From NCBI RefSeq assembly GCF_037126465.1, contig NW_026999484.1, positions 89,216-153,215 of the forward strand: 64,000 nucleotides of DNA. The letters run 5' to 3'. The stretch's first letter is position 1. Each line of letters opens with the position of its first letter. Below are positions 9,555-21,553 of this stretch, piece by piece. Under the pieces are notes generated by a model that saw only the letters and a list, made by a program, of their open reading frames with translations, ran no database searches and was not told the origin of the DNA. The position numbers and the translations under genes are program-made. This stretch comes from Ornithodoros turicata. Taxonomy: Eukaryota > Arthropoda > Arachnida > Ixodida > Argasidae.

Positions 9555-11966
9555 ATCATTGCCACGAGGCCGAAGAAACTACATGCCACATCCTCCAATA
9601 CTGCGAAAGAGTCCACGGCCCCAGAGTCGAGCGCCCCAACTTTATTGCTACGCAATTTCAGAGACTTGTCTCCAAGTATTATCCACCATTCTCCATCATC
9701 CGAGTAACTTCCATCACATTGGACGATATACATGCCTACTATGACCCCTTGCTTTCGGGACCCTCAGCGGCATGCTCAACCAGACTATCGTCCGGGACCA
9801 AGACACCGGCCGAGTATGGGCCGCTGGAGATTGAAGAGATTGTCTCTGCGCTAAGAGCAATGGACAGAAAGTCAGCGCCCGGTCCAGATGGAGTCACCTT
9901 AGACAACCTAAACGCCGTGCCAGCGACAATCTTGCGTCACGTCTGCAATAACTTTTTCATCCACCAGCACATTCCAGATGAACTTAAGTGGTCAAAAACC
10001 GTGTTCATTCCTAAAAGGAATCGGCCTCAGACAGCTGCAGAGGTCCGCCCAATAACCATGTCGCCAATGCTCTTCAGGCTTTATTCCCGAATACTCCTAA
10101 GAAGGCTCTCAGTTTATAACTTCCACGCTCTTCAAGGCGGATTTCAGGACGATAGGGCGACGAGTAACAACCTGTTGACCCGCCAGGCCCTAATGAAAAT
10201 CTTTAAGAAAAGGAAGAAGAGTCTGCATGGGGTGAGTTTGGATGTCCGTAAAGCCTTCGACTGCGTTTCCCACGAGGCCATTGGAGCGGCCATAAGGGGC
10301 AGGGACATTCCAGAATCCTACGGAGACATTATACAAGATCTTTATAAGAAATGTGTCGCTATGTACTTCTGGAACGGAGAGACGGACGAGAGGGAGGTGC
10401 CTGTAAATCGAGGCATTAAGCAAGGAGACCCCCTCTCGCCGTTTCTCTTTAACTTGGTCTTGGATCCCCTGCTCCAAGTGGCCAAAACGTCGGGCCTCGG
10501 GGTCGAAATTGACCAACAACATGCAGCAGCGATGGCATTTGCGGACGACATCCTACTCATATCTTCCAGCCTGGAGGGCCTTAAATCCTTGATAAGGATG
10601 AATGAAAGCTATCTCAACAACGTCGGCCTCGTCCTGAATCCCGCCAAATCACAATACTTCGGGTGGCGTTACAACGGCGTGTCGAAATGGTTCGACTATA
10701 GTATTCCACCTTTGGACATTGGCGGCAGAACAATTCAGCCACGGGGGAGAGACACGCCGATCTCCTATCTCGGCCTCAAACTCTGTCAATCGGCCAAGTA
10801 GAATTGACGACAACACGGCAGAGAGGATGATCGCTATTATTACATCAGCTGCATTAAAACCTTTCCAGAAACTTAAATGCATAAAGCACCTGGTAGTCCC
10901 AAGATTTCTTTATCAAGCTGCTAACATTCTTGGGTTACTCTCCCATGCTACTAGGAAAGACAAAGCAGTTAGAAACACAGTCAAGTCCATTCTCCATCTA
11001 CCACACTCATTTCCTAGCATCCACCTTCATCTTGCAAACCGAGAGGGCGGACTCGGCGTGGCATGCATTGAATGGACGGCTGCATCAGTTCAATACAAGG
11101 CCATGGCGCGAATGACACGGTTCGGCGACCCCTTCATCGACGCAATCTTGTCTAGTGGCCTCCGGGAAAACCTCCAGCGCCTGGCTGTTCATCTGGGCAT
11201 CCCTGTCGGAATAACCGACAGGAGTGAGGTCAACGAAGCGATCTTTTGCTTAAAAAAAGGAATTTTGGAAGAGGAGGCAAGCGGCCTACAGTAACAAAGC
11301 CTTTTTTCCCATACTAAGGAACCCGCGGGCAACACCTGGCTCGCATGCGACTCTAAGTTGCTAAAAGACGGAGATCGTATAGAAGCGCTCCGGCTGCGCA
11401 CAAATTTGTATCCAACTCGGGCGCTATCGAATAAACACGCACGTGACCCGAAGATGCGCAGCTGCAGATATTGTGGTCTTGCGGAAGAATCTACCTTTCA
11501 CATATTACAGCAATGTGAAAAGGTTCACCTCCCTCGTGTGGCTAGGCACAACTTTATAGCCAAGCAAATAACAAGACTCCTACGTCAGCACGACCCAGAT
11601 GCGACTGTAGAAGAAGAAAAGTTACTAACATCGACCTCGGGTATCAGGCTTAAGCCTGATCTGATTTACACTAAAGGAGATGAGGTGGTCGTGCTGGACA
11701 TAGCGATTGCTTGGGATGCCAGCCCAGCCACACTATCCGATATGAATAGGGCCAAGGTTGCGAAGTACTCTTGCCTAGCTGCATCTTACCCTGATAAACG
11801 TTTTTCTATACATGGCCTTGCTTTTGGTGCAAGAGGGGGTACGTGCGCTGGTACACGCAGGGCCCTCCGCGACCTTGGCCTCACGAGCGGAGACATATCC
11901 TGGCTGGCTGTGAAAGTTTTAGTGGGTAGTCTGATTTGTCTCTCCCGCTTCAACCGTATGATCTGA
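9555..11966 (+). pseudogene. Element A: RT and restriction-like endonuclease
   Basis: After the foreign 42-residue head, RT begins near SITLDDIHAYYDPL and runs APGPDGVTLDNL, SLDVRKAFDCVS, GIKQGDPLSPFLFN and AMAFADDILLISSSLEG (catalytic Asp pair near 10540). A frameshift near 10790 moves to YQAANILGLLSHA and PHSFPSIHLHLANREGGLGV. Another near 11285 moves to the C-terminal domain: GDRIEALRLRTNLYPTRAL, CRYCGLAEESTFHILQQC (CCHC knuckle), VHLPR, and LKPDLIYTKGDEVVVLDIAI (PD...D endonuclease core). It ends FNRMI at 11966. The N-terminal fingers and Myb are absent through 5' truncation. Confidence 0.85.
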
Positions 11967-12207
11967 AGATGTTGAGATTTTATGGAGCACGGATGGTTTT
12001 AGTTCAGCGACCAGTACCATCTTTGTGGTAGTTTTAAATATCCTTGGGCCTTTTCCACTTTCATTTGTTTTTATAAAAGTGGTTGCCTTGTACCCTCTGG
12101 TCGGAAGGCTGACCTTGACTTCGGTTGAGGCCTGGGTCCAAGGCCATCCACTTTTGGTTGCCTTCCCCTATATTTTTAACCCCTTTCGCGGCGGAAACTT
12201 CGTGTTT
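9555..12207 (+). mobile_element. R2-type element A (chimeric 5' end)
   Basis: Inserted between CTTTC (9554) and TAGCCAAAT (12208). The first about 127 bp belong to the Cys-His region of the other lineage (match to 24251-24365 of element D). The sequence then switches to the region just upstream of RT in the VHLPR lineage, so the 5' end is a template-jump product. The 3' UTR holds AAAAGTGG at 12075-12082 paired with CCACTTTT at 12148-12155, and GCCTTG (12085-12090) with CAAGGC (12139-12144). It ends GTGTTTTAG. Confidence 0.9.
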
Positions 12208-13047
12208 TAGCCAAATCAACGCCATTTTACTCATTCGACGTTTTTCTCCTACATTATAAGATCGTGCACTGAGGCACAAACTCACAAAGTATGGGGTAAC
12301 GGCAGGGGAAAATACTGTGTTCTTTCGGTAGCCAAATAAACGCCATTCTACTCATTCGACACTTTTCTCCCACATTAGGATGGTGCGTCTGAGGCACAAA
12401 CTCACAAAGTATGGGGTAACGGCAGGGGAAAATACTGTGTTCTTTCGGTAGCCAAATAAACGCCATTCTAGTCATTCGACGCTTTTCTCCCACATTATAG
12501 GATCGTGCACTCAGGAACAAACTCACAAAGTATGGGGTAACGGCAGGGGAAAATACCGTGTCCTTTCGGTAGCCAGATAAACGCCCATTCTCGTCATTCG
12601 ACACTTTTCTCCCACATTAGGATGGTGCGTCTGAGGCACAAACTCACAAAGTATGGGGTAACGACAGGGGAAAATACTGTGTTCTTTCGGTAGCCAAATA
12701 AACGCCATTCGACGCATTCGACGCTTTCTCCCACATTAGGATCGTGCATCTGAGGCACAAACTTACTAAGTATGTGGTAACAACAGGAGGAACTACAGTG
12801 TTCTTTCGGTAGCCAAATAAACGCCATTCCACGCATTCGACGCTTTCTCCCACATTAGGATCATGCATCAGAGGCAAAAAACTCGCAAAGTATGGGGTAA
12901 CAACAGGGGGAACTACAGTGTTCTTCGGTAGCCAAATCAACGCTATTTTACTCGTTCGACGCTTTTCTCCCACATTGTAAGATCGTGCACTGAGGCACAA
13001 ACTCACAAAGTGTGGGGTAACGGCAGGGGAAAATACTGTGTTCTTTC
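12208..13047. repeat. sat-1 array 2 (7 units)
   Basis: 840 bp, exactly seven 120 bp periods from TAGCC (12208) to CTTTC (13047). Units fall into variants, for example those with GGTAACGGCAGGGG and those with GGTAACAACAGGNGG. Unoccupied units read TCTTTCGGTAGCCAAAT. Confidence 0.95.
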
Positions 13048-16000
13048 GGGATCGGGATCGGGCTTCCCGCCGGTTCTCCCGGTGGGGCCTCGGGTGTGCC
13101 CGCGGTGGCGGCTGACCCGCTTGATTTGCCCTGCAATATCACCACCCAAGAAGAGGCCGACGGCCTATCGACTGCTATCAGTTCACCTTGTTCAACGACC
13201 TCTCCTGCAATCGATTTATCTGACGATATTTCGCAGTTGGCCGGTCTGATCGCTAGTGAACAGACTACTCATCCCAGTTCTGCCCTTTACGGGGCTTTAG
13301 GAGATATACCCGCCTGGGAACCTCCTGGCTATGCGAACACGATTATGCAGGTTAGAGAACTGAGCACCCCAGAGGACCGCTTGTCGGTCGACAACAATTA
13401 CAGCGGTATTAGTGGTGTGGACGGGCGATCGGGCGGAGAGGCGGTGGCTGCGGGTTCGGCCGGGGCCCCGGTGGCCGGGGCGTGTTGGGGCCCGCCCTTG
13501 GTAGCGTCGGGGGTGAATGCTTCTCTGACCATGAACGCCGAGACTATCATGAACGATTTTCAAGAACTCGGCTTTATCGACCCTTTGCTTATTAACAGGC
13601 TAATCTCGGATCCTGTTTCTGCTGAAGATCTCAAAGAAATCCTCAACAAGTTTGGAGTGATGATGGAGTCCCCGAGAGGGCGAAGGCCTCCTGCAAGAGT
13701 GACACCCAGAAGAGCCGAGCCTGCTAACAGATCTGAAAGAAAGCGCTTAAGGTTCAATGAGCACCAAAGATTGTATCGTCTTGGCCCTAAAGTGCTCTTA
13801 CATCAGTTGATGTCCTAAGTAGAAGATGGGGCCAGTTCCTTGTCGCTGAGGGATATCCATTCCTTTTTCGAACCTCTATTGTCTGGTTCAACTGTACGAC
13901 CCCAGGTGGTTATGTCATCTACAAGTAAGACCACGGTGGAAGTTTCGCTCTTCGAGCTGGAAGATGTGAGAGTGGCCCTTGCTGGCATGGACAGAAAGGC
14001 TTCCCCAGGCACTGACCGAGTTTCTGTGAACGACTTGATGGCGGTGGACTCTAGGATACTGTTGCATATCATGAACAACTTTTTCGTATACAGGGCCACA
14101 CCTGAGGAGCTAAAGAGCTCAAAGACAGTCTTTATTCCAAAGAAGACAGCTCCGAAATCGGCAAGTGATGTCCGACCGATCACCATGTCATCGATGCTAT
14201 GCCGTTTGTACTCGAGATTACTTCTCCGGCGTTTGTCAGCCGAGAATTCCTTCCACCCCCTTCAGGGAGGGTTTCAAGACGATCGAGGAACAAGTACCAA
14301 CTTGTTGACCCTCCAGGACATTATGAAAATCCTCAAAAAGAAGAAGAAGGGCTTATATGCGGTTAGCCTAGACGTTCGGAAGGCGTTCGACTGCGTGTCG
14401 CACCAGGCCATTGCAGCAGCGGCGCGTGGTAGAGGCATCCCCGAGCATTACATAGAAGTGCTCAAAGACCTTTACAGTGGATGCTCTACCACCTTTTACT
14501 GGAATGGAGGGACTGATGGGAGGAGGGTACCCGTTCGACAGGGTATTAAGCAAGGTGACCCCCCTCTCACCCTACCTATTCAATGCTGTTCTTGATCCGC
14601 TGCTGCAAACTCTTAATGGTTCTGGCTTGGGACTACAAATCGAAGGCAGACACGCAGCCGCAATGGCCTTCGCAGACGATGTAATGCTCTTTTCTTCAAG
14701 CCTGGAGGGATTGAAGGCTCTGATTGGGCAGACGGAGGAATATCTCGGCCAGGCTGGACTTGTACTTAACCCGGAGAAATCTCAGTACTTTGGTTGAAAA
14801 TATGATGGCAGAACCAAATGGTTCAGCTAGGACATCACCCCGATAGTTATTGGCGGCAGGTTGGTCCACCCGAAAGGGAAGGATAACCCGATAACGTACC
14901 TAGGTATCGATATATATGTCAACAGACCTTCTAGAGTCCGCGACTGCCTAACAGCAAAAAATGATCGACTTGATCTGCTCGGCTGCGCTAAAGCCTTTTC
15001 AAAAACTTAAGTGCCTGAGGCAGCTAATATTACCAAGATATCTATACCAAGCTGCCAATGTACTGGGGCTACTCTCGCAGGCTACCAAGTTTGACAAGGC
15101 TATTCGCAATAAGGTTAAAAAGATAATGCACCTACCGCACTCGTTCCCCAGTGCCCACGTTCACCTCCCGGCCAGCGAGGGAGGACTCGGCATTCTACAT
15201 CTAGAATGGGTTGCTGCGGCGGTCCAGTTTAAGGCCCTAACCCGGATGGTGAGGCTGGCAGATCCTTTTGTGGACGCCGTCCTGACTTCTGGGCTGCATG
15301 AGAACATTACCCGATTGTCGACACATCTTGGCATCCCTGAGGGGATCACGGCCGTAATGAAGTTAATAACGCCTTGAAGAGTCTGCAGAGGGTGTACTGG
15401 GATAGGAGAATCGCAAGTTATAACAATAAGAGCCTGTTTGCCCATAGGAAGGAGCCCTTGGCCAACTCATGGTTGGCCTGCGATTCTCGCATTATGAAGG
15501 ACGGAGACCGTATTCGGGCTCTCCGTCTACGTACAAACTTATATCCCACTCGCACCCTCTCAAACAGACACACCCGTGACCCCGCGGCCAAGAATTGTCG
15601 GCATTGCGGCCAGAGGTCCGAGACGACGTTCCACATTCTCCAGGAATGCGAGAAGGTTCACCTGCCCCGGGTTGAGCGGCACAATTTTATTTCTAAACAG
15701 ATCGCTCGTTTGACTCGCCAATACAACCCTGAGGCCACTGTGATCGAGGAAAAGCTGATAACCTCAACAACTGGCGTCCGTTTGAAACCAGATTTAATTT
15801 TTACGAAAGGCGATGAGATCCAGTTATTGGACGTGGCGATCGCCTGGGACGCCAGTTCCTCGACACTGACTGATATCAACAAGGCCAAAGAGGCTAAATA
15901 TGTTTGCCTTGCCGAGTCCTTCCCTGGTAAGAGAGTTGCAGTACATGGTCTCTGTTTCGGTGCCAGGGGGGGGGGGGGGACGTGTGCTGGGACACGAAGG

Positions 16001-16105
16001 GCCTTGAAAGAGCTTGGCCTTACGAATAACGATGTTTCGTGGCTGGCGGCCAAGGTGTTGGTCGGCAGTCTTATCTGTCTGACCAGGTTTGGTAACATGG
16101 TGTAG
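13048..16105 (+). pseudogene. Element B: linker, RT and endonuclease
   Basis: Opens in the linker (GGASGVPAVAADPLD, then DISQLAGLIASEQ). GSAGAPVAGACWGPPLV, which in relatives leads into the Myb box SYGRWT, is joined instead to ETIMNDFQELGFIDPLL, so the whole Myb domain is missing. Next is RFNEHQRLYRLGPKVLLHQL, a TAA stop at 13816-13818, and RT in the same frame with SPGTDRVSVNDL and SLDVRKAFDCVS. An extra C in the run at about 14561 shifts the frame before AMAFADDVMLFSSSLEG. TGG has become TGA at 14795-14797, and another stop lies at 14828. The C-terminal domain is intact from 15374 (CRHCGQRSETTFHILQEC, VHLPR, LKPDLIFTKGDEIQLLDVAI) to a stop at 16105. Confidence 0.85.
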
Positions 16106-16357
16106 GAGTTCCATTGGTTTCGTTTCCATTGGTTCGTTTTTATAAGCACGGGATGCCTTTTTATGACGACTTCTCACCATCTTGTGTGATAGTTCTCCTC
16201 TTTTAGTCTCAGCTACTTTTATCGCTTTTATAAAAGTGGCTGCTTTGGGGCCTGTTATCCTGTTGGCTGGCTGCGGGGAGTGGTCCTCTGCGGTCAGGCC
16301 CCAAAGACACCCACTTTTGTTGTCGTTTTCTTACCTCGTTCGAGGAAATAGTCGTTT
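13048..16357 (+). mobile_element. R2-type element B (5' truncated, no Myb)
   Basis: Inserted between CTTTC (13047) and TAGCC (16358). The first 15 bases are a doubled GGGATCG pattern that may be untemplated addition. Truncated inside the linker after the fingers. The 3' UTR carries AAAAGTGG (16232-16239) with CCACTTTT (16311-16318), and CTTTGGGGCC with GGCCCCAAAG (16298-16307). Confidence 0.9.
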
Positions 16358-16834
16358 TAGCCAAATAAACGCCATTCAACGCATTCGACGCTTTCTCCCA
16401 CATTAGGATCGTGCATCTGAGGCACAAACTCACAAAGTATGGGGTAACGGCAGGGGAAAATACTGTGTTCTTTCGGTAGCCAAATAAACGCCATTCTACG
16501 CATTTGACGCTTTCTCCCACATTAGGATCGTGCATCTGAGGCACGAACTCACTAAGTATGGGGTAACAACAGGAGGAACTACACTGTTCTTTCGGTAGCC
16601 AAATAAACGCCATTCTACGCATTCGACGCTTTCTCCCACATTAGGATCATGCATCTGAGGCAAAAAACTCGCAAAGTATGGGGTAACAACAGGGGGAACT
16701 ACAGTGCTCTTTCGGTAGCCAAATCAACGCCATTTTCCTCGTTCGACGCTTTTCTCCCACATTATAAGATCGTGCACTGAGGCACAAACTCACAAAGTAT
16801 GGGGTAATGGCATGGGAAAATACTGTGTTCTTTC
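16358..16834. repeat. sat-1 array 3 (4 units)
   Basis: Four units between elements B and C, with mixed GGTAACGGC and GGTAACAAC variants and one unit of the REGCAAAAAACTCGC type (GAGGCAAAAAACTCGC). Confidence 0.95.
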
Positions 16835-17628
16835 TGCCAATCCATGCGTAAGTTATGTGAGGAGCTTGGCCTCTCGAGGTCCGACGTGGCATGGTTGGCG
16901 GCCAGGGCCCTGGTTGGTAGTTTGATCTGCCTGAGTCGGTTTGTAAGGAAGGTGTAGCTGGGTCGTCCATCGGTTTCTCCCTGTGGTTTTGCTAGATCTA
17001 GGTGGTTTTGCTAGATCTTTGTCGCTTGGTGTATGAGTACACCTTAACACCTGGGCGGTTAGCATTTTGAGCGTCCGCAGGGCAGCTCAATTGCTCCAAG
17101 AACATCTTACTTAGTAAATACCCCTTTAACCATTCTGTGGTTTTGCTAGATCTAGATGGGTTTGCTAGATCATTTCGCTTGGTGTACGAGTACACCTTAA
17201 CATCTGGGCAGTTAGCATTTTGAGCGTCCGTAGGGCAAGCTCAATTGCTCCATGAACTTCTTACATAGCAATTACCTTTCAACCAAACATCTTTGTGTAG
17301 CAAATACTCCTTTAGCATTATCAGACACTGTCCTACTGTCTTTCCCTGTTGGATTTGCCATAGGGTAGTGGTGTGGAGTTCCCGGTGGTTTTGCTCGATT
17401 GATCGGGACTCCTTGCTTGAGTTGTGTTGTTATTTTAACTTGAGGCGTACTGCGCTCCGCTCTTTTAGCCTATTGTTGGGCAAGTTTCTTATCAGTCTTC
17501 TTATTGTGGTGTTTTATCGGTCTTAACCCCAAGTTTGGGTCTAAGGCCAACTAGCTCACTGCGCTCCGCGCGGTGAGGCTGCAGATCCCCAACTTGGTTT
17601 CAACCCGCTCTCGGGTACAAGTTAGTTT
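16835..17628 (+). mobile_element. R2-type element C (3' end only, same family as D)
   Basis: Inserted after CTTTC (16834) and ending before TAGCC (17629). Only the last 40 codons and the 3' UTR remain. The UTR contains repeated GGTTTTGCTAGATC boxes and a GTGTANGAGTACACC inverted motif, then a tail near-identical to that of D (CTGCGCTCCGCGCGGTGAGG, ending GGGTACAAGTTAGTTTTAG). Confidence 0.9.
16838..16957 (+). pseudogene. Element C: last 40 codons of the endonuclease ORF
   Basis: Reads QSMRKLCEELGLSRSDVAWL then AARALVGSLICLSRFVRKV and a TAG stop. It is near-identical to the end of element D (24613-24743). Catalytic residues lie upstream and are lost through 5' truncation at insertion. Confidence 0.9.
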
Positions 17629-18127
17629 TAGCCAAATAAACGCCATTCTACGCATTTGACGCTTTCTCCCACATTAGGATCGTGCATCTGAGGCACAAAC
17701 TCACTAAGTACGGGGTAACAACAGGAGGAACTACAGTGTTCTTTCGGTAGCCAAATAAACGCCATTCTACGCATTCGACGCTTTCTCCCACATTAGGATC
17801 ATGCATCTGAGGCAAAAAACTCGCAAAGTATAGGGTAACAACAGGGGGAACTACTGTGTTCTTTCGGTAGCCAAATAAACGCCATTCTACTCGTTCGACG
17901 TCTTTCTCCCACATTAGGATCGTGCATCTGAGGCACAAACTCGCAAAGTATGGGGTAACGACAGGGGAAATTACTGTGTTCTTTCGGTAGCCAAATAAAC
18001 GCCATGCTACGCATTTGACGCTTTCTCCCACATTAGGATCGTGCATCTGAGGCACAAACTCACAACGTATGGGGTAACAACAGGGGGAACTACAGTGTTC
18101 TTTCGGTAGCCAAATAAACACCATTCC

Positions 18128-18216
18128 ACCTCGGTTGAAGCCTGGGCCCAAGGCTATCCACTTTTGGTTGCTTTCCACTATTCTTTTTACCCCACTTTTG
18201 GGGACACTCTGTGTTT
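18128..18216 (+). mobile_element. R2-type 3' tail embedded in the satellite (copy 1)
   Basis: CCTCGGTTGAAGCCTGGGCC to GTGTTTT; resembles the 3' end of element A (12120-12207), with the terminal ACCCC...GGGGAC hairpin. The left joint falls inside the satellite unit, not at the R2 site. Confidence 0.8.
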
Positions 18217-18477
18217 TAGTCAAATAAACGCCATTCTACTCATTCGACGCTTCTCTTCCACATTAGGATCGTGCATCTGAGGCACAAACTCGCAAAGTAT
18301 GGGGTAACGGCAGGGGAAAATACTGTGTTCTTTCGGTAGCCAAATAAACGCCATTCTACGCATTCGACGCTTTCTCCCACATTAGGATCGTCCATCTGAG
18401 GCACAAACTCACAAAGTATGGGGTAACAACAGGGGGAACTACAGTGTTCTTTCGGTAGCCAAATAAACGCCATTCGA

Positions 18478-18566
18478 CCTCGGTTGAAGCCTGGGCCCAA
18501 GGCTATCCAGTTTTGGTTGCTTTCCCCTATTCTTTTTACCCCGTTTTTTGGGGACACTCTGCGTTT
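18478..18566 (+). mobile_element. R2-type 3' tail embedded in the satellite (copy 2)
   Basis: Second copy of the 18128-18216 tail, with the same left joint after CCATTCGA and the same TAGTCAAATAAAC on the right. Confidence 0.8.
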
Positions 18567-18687
18567 TAGTCAAATAAACGCCATTCTACTCATTCGACGC
18601 TTTTCTTCCACATTAGGATCGTGCATCTGAGGAACAAACTCGCAAAGTATGGGGTAACGGCAGGGGAAAATACTGTGTTATTTCACC

Positions 18688-18830
18688 CCCGGCGTGGCAC
18701 ATCTTTTTCGCTGCTTCTTTTCCGTGTTCTGCGAAGTGTTCTTGACGGTGTGCCACAAGTGCTCCCCCACCTCCTCGTGGTGCCGGGTGGTAACGGCTCT
18801 GCTCCTTGCATAGCCGGCCAAGTGGGGAGC
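18688..18830 (+). ncRNA. HDV-like self-cleaving ribozyme, element D
   Basis: Read by eye as the HDV double pseudoknot. P1 is CCCGGCG (18688-18694) with TGCCGGG (18781-18787); a J1/2 hairpin pairs GTGGCAC with GTGCCAC; P2 is GCTCCCC with GGGGAGC (18824-18830); P3 is ACC-TCCTCGT-GGT; GGTAAC follows P1; P4 is GGCT...AGCC; J4/2 is GGCCAAG with the expected catalytic C. P1 differs completely from the other copies yet still pairs. Cleavage would fall at 18687/18688, three bases inside the insertion. Confidence 0.75.
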
Positions 18831-18953
18831 GCAGGCCTTTTGGCCTGGTGCAGGTGAAACCTGTGTTCTTTCTTCTTTTGGGTCTCCCTGTTCATAGCAC
18901 AGGGGGCCTAGACCTGCACCGTTGAGCGCGAGCGTTTTGTCTTTTATTTGAGG

Positions 18954-21549
18954 ATGGCGACCCATGAATGGGTCACCGTCTACCCACCAGAAGTCTTTCA
19001 TGTTACCTTTGTGACCTTCCTGTGTCGTCACGACCTAAACTCGAGAGCCACTACCTTCTTACACACAATACAAGGCTCGTTTGGAAGTGTTGGTGTTTGC
19101 TTGAACAAAACTTCCAACTGAAGTAAAACCATATCATCACACCACACTAAATGCAAAAGAAAGCGGAGTTCCCAGGCAGACCCCTCTGGCTCGGGCGCGT
19201 CCGGGGCGGCTTGCGCCGCGTCGGGTGGGTCTTGCGAATCGACGGCTGTAGTCCCCAGTTCCAGTCCAGAAGTTATTCCATGCTCTCCTGATGGGGGTGG
19301 CAATATCAGGGAGCAAAGTGTCTCAAGTCCGGCGAAGCCGGCTCCACAATCATGCGACGAGAGGTGTTCTCCCCTTGGGGAGGCATCGAGTGTTTCGGGG
19401 CAGGTTATTCTAAGCCCGGCTATGCCGGAAGTCGGTCCTTCCCTTGTGGTAGTGGCTGACGAGCCTGACACCCCTATGACAAGGAGCGAGTCACAGTTGG
19501 CTCAATTGCTGGCGGACAGGGGTATTGCACCCCCTCCTCTTTTTGCCGAAACAGCTCGTGGATTGGTCTCTGAACCGATCGAGTGGCAGAGAGGTAACAT
19601 CGAGCCTCAATACTCACAGTCTTCACATTCTGGCGGTTCTGGGGACTGCGAAGTTGATGAGTCGGGTCCGCACGGGGCGGTGCTGTCCGTTCGGGACGCG
19701 GCGCAGCCGGGGCGGCCTGCTATGACTTATGGTCGTTGGACCAAGGCAGAAATGCATCTTTTGGATGTGCTTGAGCTAGATTTGGGAAAACACCCATTTA
19801 TCAATCTTGAACTGTCCAAACGATACCACACCCGCTCACTTATGAGCATCAGGGGTATACGTCATCTTCAAAAGTATAAACAAATACTGGCAGCTGCACG
19901 GTCAGCACGTTACAAGGAAAGACAGGAATCTTTGAATCAAGAGCAGTGTGTGTCTGAGATTAGTATCAGGTCAGAAGGCGAAGTCACTGAGCTCAGTGTG
20001 GAGGACTTTGAGAGAGCGGGACTGCCGCGGGACCTTGCGGAAAGGATTCTATCTGAACCTTTGCATTATATTGATCTGGAGAAAATCTATCGAGCTTTCA
20101 ATGCCTTTCCCCCGTCAAAGCATCAACGTAGCGTGCCAACTAAAAAAGCCCAGCCTAGTACGAAGGCAGGGAGAAGGAGAGAGAAATACCGTGAACATCA
20201 GCGTCTTTACAGAATGGGGCCGAAGGTCCTCGTTCACCAGCTTCAAGGTGAGGGGGTGAGTTCCCCTGTCACGCTGGCTGATGTTCACTCCATTTATGAT
20301 CCACTCTTTTCTTCTCCTTCTAAAGTCAGTGCCTCGGTGCCTTCATCTAGAAGTAAGGTTAAGGCATATTGCGGCCCTGTTGCCGACTCAGAAGTCGGGG
20401 AGGCATTGAGCTCTTTCAAGAATGGTACTTCTCCCGGTCCAGATGGAGTGACTGTTGAGCTGTTGAAGCGGGTTCCCACGGTTGTCATTGCTGCAGTACT
20501 TAATAATTACATGAAGTTTGTGGTCGTTCCACCTGAGCTCAAACATTCTAGAACCATCTTTATCCCTAAGGTACCAAGGCCCGAATCGGCTTCCGATTTC
20601 AGGCCTATCACGATCTCACCCTTGGTCCTTAGGTTGTTCTCTAAAATGTTATTGTCCCGCTTTTCGGCTGAAAATCGTTTTCACGATTTGCAAATTGGGT
20701 TTGAAAGTGACCGGAGCACGAGTTCCAATCTTCTGCTTCTTCAGGGCATCCTGTTGCACTCGAAAAGAACACATAAGCCCCTGTACGTGGTGAGTTTGGA
20801 CGTTAGGAAAGCTTTTAACTCCTTCAGTCATAATGCCATCTTCTCAGCCCTGGTGGGCAAGGACGTGCCGCGACTATTCCAGGAGTTGGTCGAGGAACTG
20901 TATACTGGCAATACCACCACATTTCACTTGAACGGCAGAACAGACGGCGCCAGAGTCGCTGTACGACAAGGTATAAAGCAGGAGACCCCTTGTCACCTTT
21001 CCTTTTCAACTGTGTGTTAGACCCTCTTCTTGCCCAATTGAACCAGTCCGAGTTCGGTTATCACGCTGGCGCGGCCTCGGCTGCCTCCATCGCCTTCGCT
21101 GACGATTTGCTGGTGTTTTCCGAGAACCATTCTGCCCTAACAAGGCTGCTACAGATGGTTGAGACGTACCTGACGTCAGTTGGTCTCACGTTGACTCCTC
21201 GGAAAACCCAGTATTTCGGTTGGCGGTGGAACAGCGAAACCGGCTGGCTCGACTACGGTGCACCACCTGTGGTAATTGCAGGAGCACGGGTGGATGCTTT
21301 GGGAAGAGGATGTGTTGTAAAGTATCTCGGGGTCTCCTTATCCGTCAGTAGGGGTCCTCTGCTGGAGGACAAGTACAGTGACTCTGTTGCCCGGTTATTG
21401 ATGAAGGCATCGTTACAGCCGCTTCAGAGCATAAAATGCTACAAAGAACTAGTAGTATCACGCCAGCTATACCTGCTTTCCAACTCCTTGGCTGTTCTAT
21501 CTCAGTCCCAAAAAGTCGATAAGTGGCATAGATCCTTCGTCAAGAAAAC
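18954..21549 (+). pseudogene. Element D: fingers, Myb, RT (upstream of foldback)
   Basis: ATG at 18954 gives MATHEWVTVYPPEV, matching the YPP start of relatives. The finger region is then scrambled by frameshifts up to about 19200. The linker and Myb (TYGRWTKAEMHLLDVLEL and HPFINLELSKRYHTRSL) are open from 19422. RT reads SPGPDGVTVELLKRVP, SLDVRKAFNSFS (the Asp after KAF is changed to Asn), and QGIKQ, where a lost base near 20985 shifts the frame into SPFLFNCVLDPLL and SIAFADDLLVFSENHS. The gene is cut at 21549 by the foldback element within KKTA|HLPGSFP. Confidence 0.85.
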
Positions 21550-21553
21550 AGCT

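Larger units (their letters stand above)
17629..18684. repeat. sat-1 array 4 with two compound units
   Basis: Standard units from 17629, then two units in which CCATTC is followed by an about 89 bp tail of an R2-type 3' UTR (18128-18216 and 18478-18566) and by TAGTCAAATAAAC. The shared C-to-T change in TAGTC after both tails, and after the third copy at 25869-25957, shows one ancestral compound unit amplified with the satellite rather than separate insertions. Confidence 0.9.

Noticed and set aside
12208..13047. CENP-B box or telomere repeat in sat-1
   Set aside because: ATTCGACGC lacks the remaining CENP-B box bases, and no TTAGG-type tandem repeat is present.
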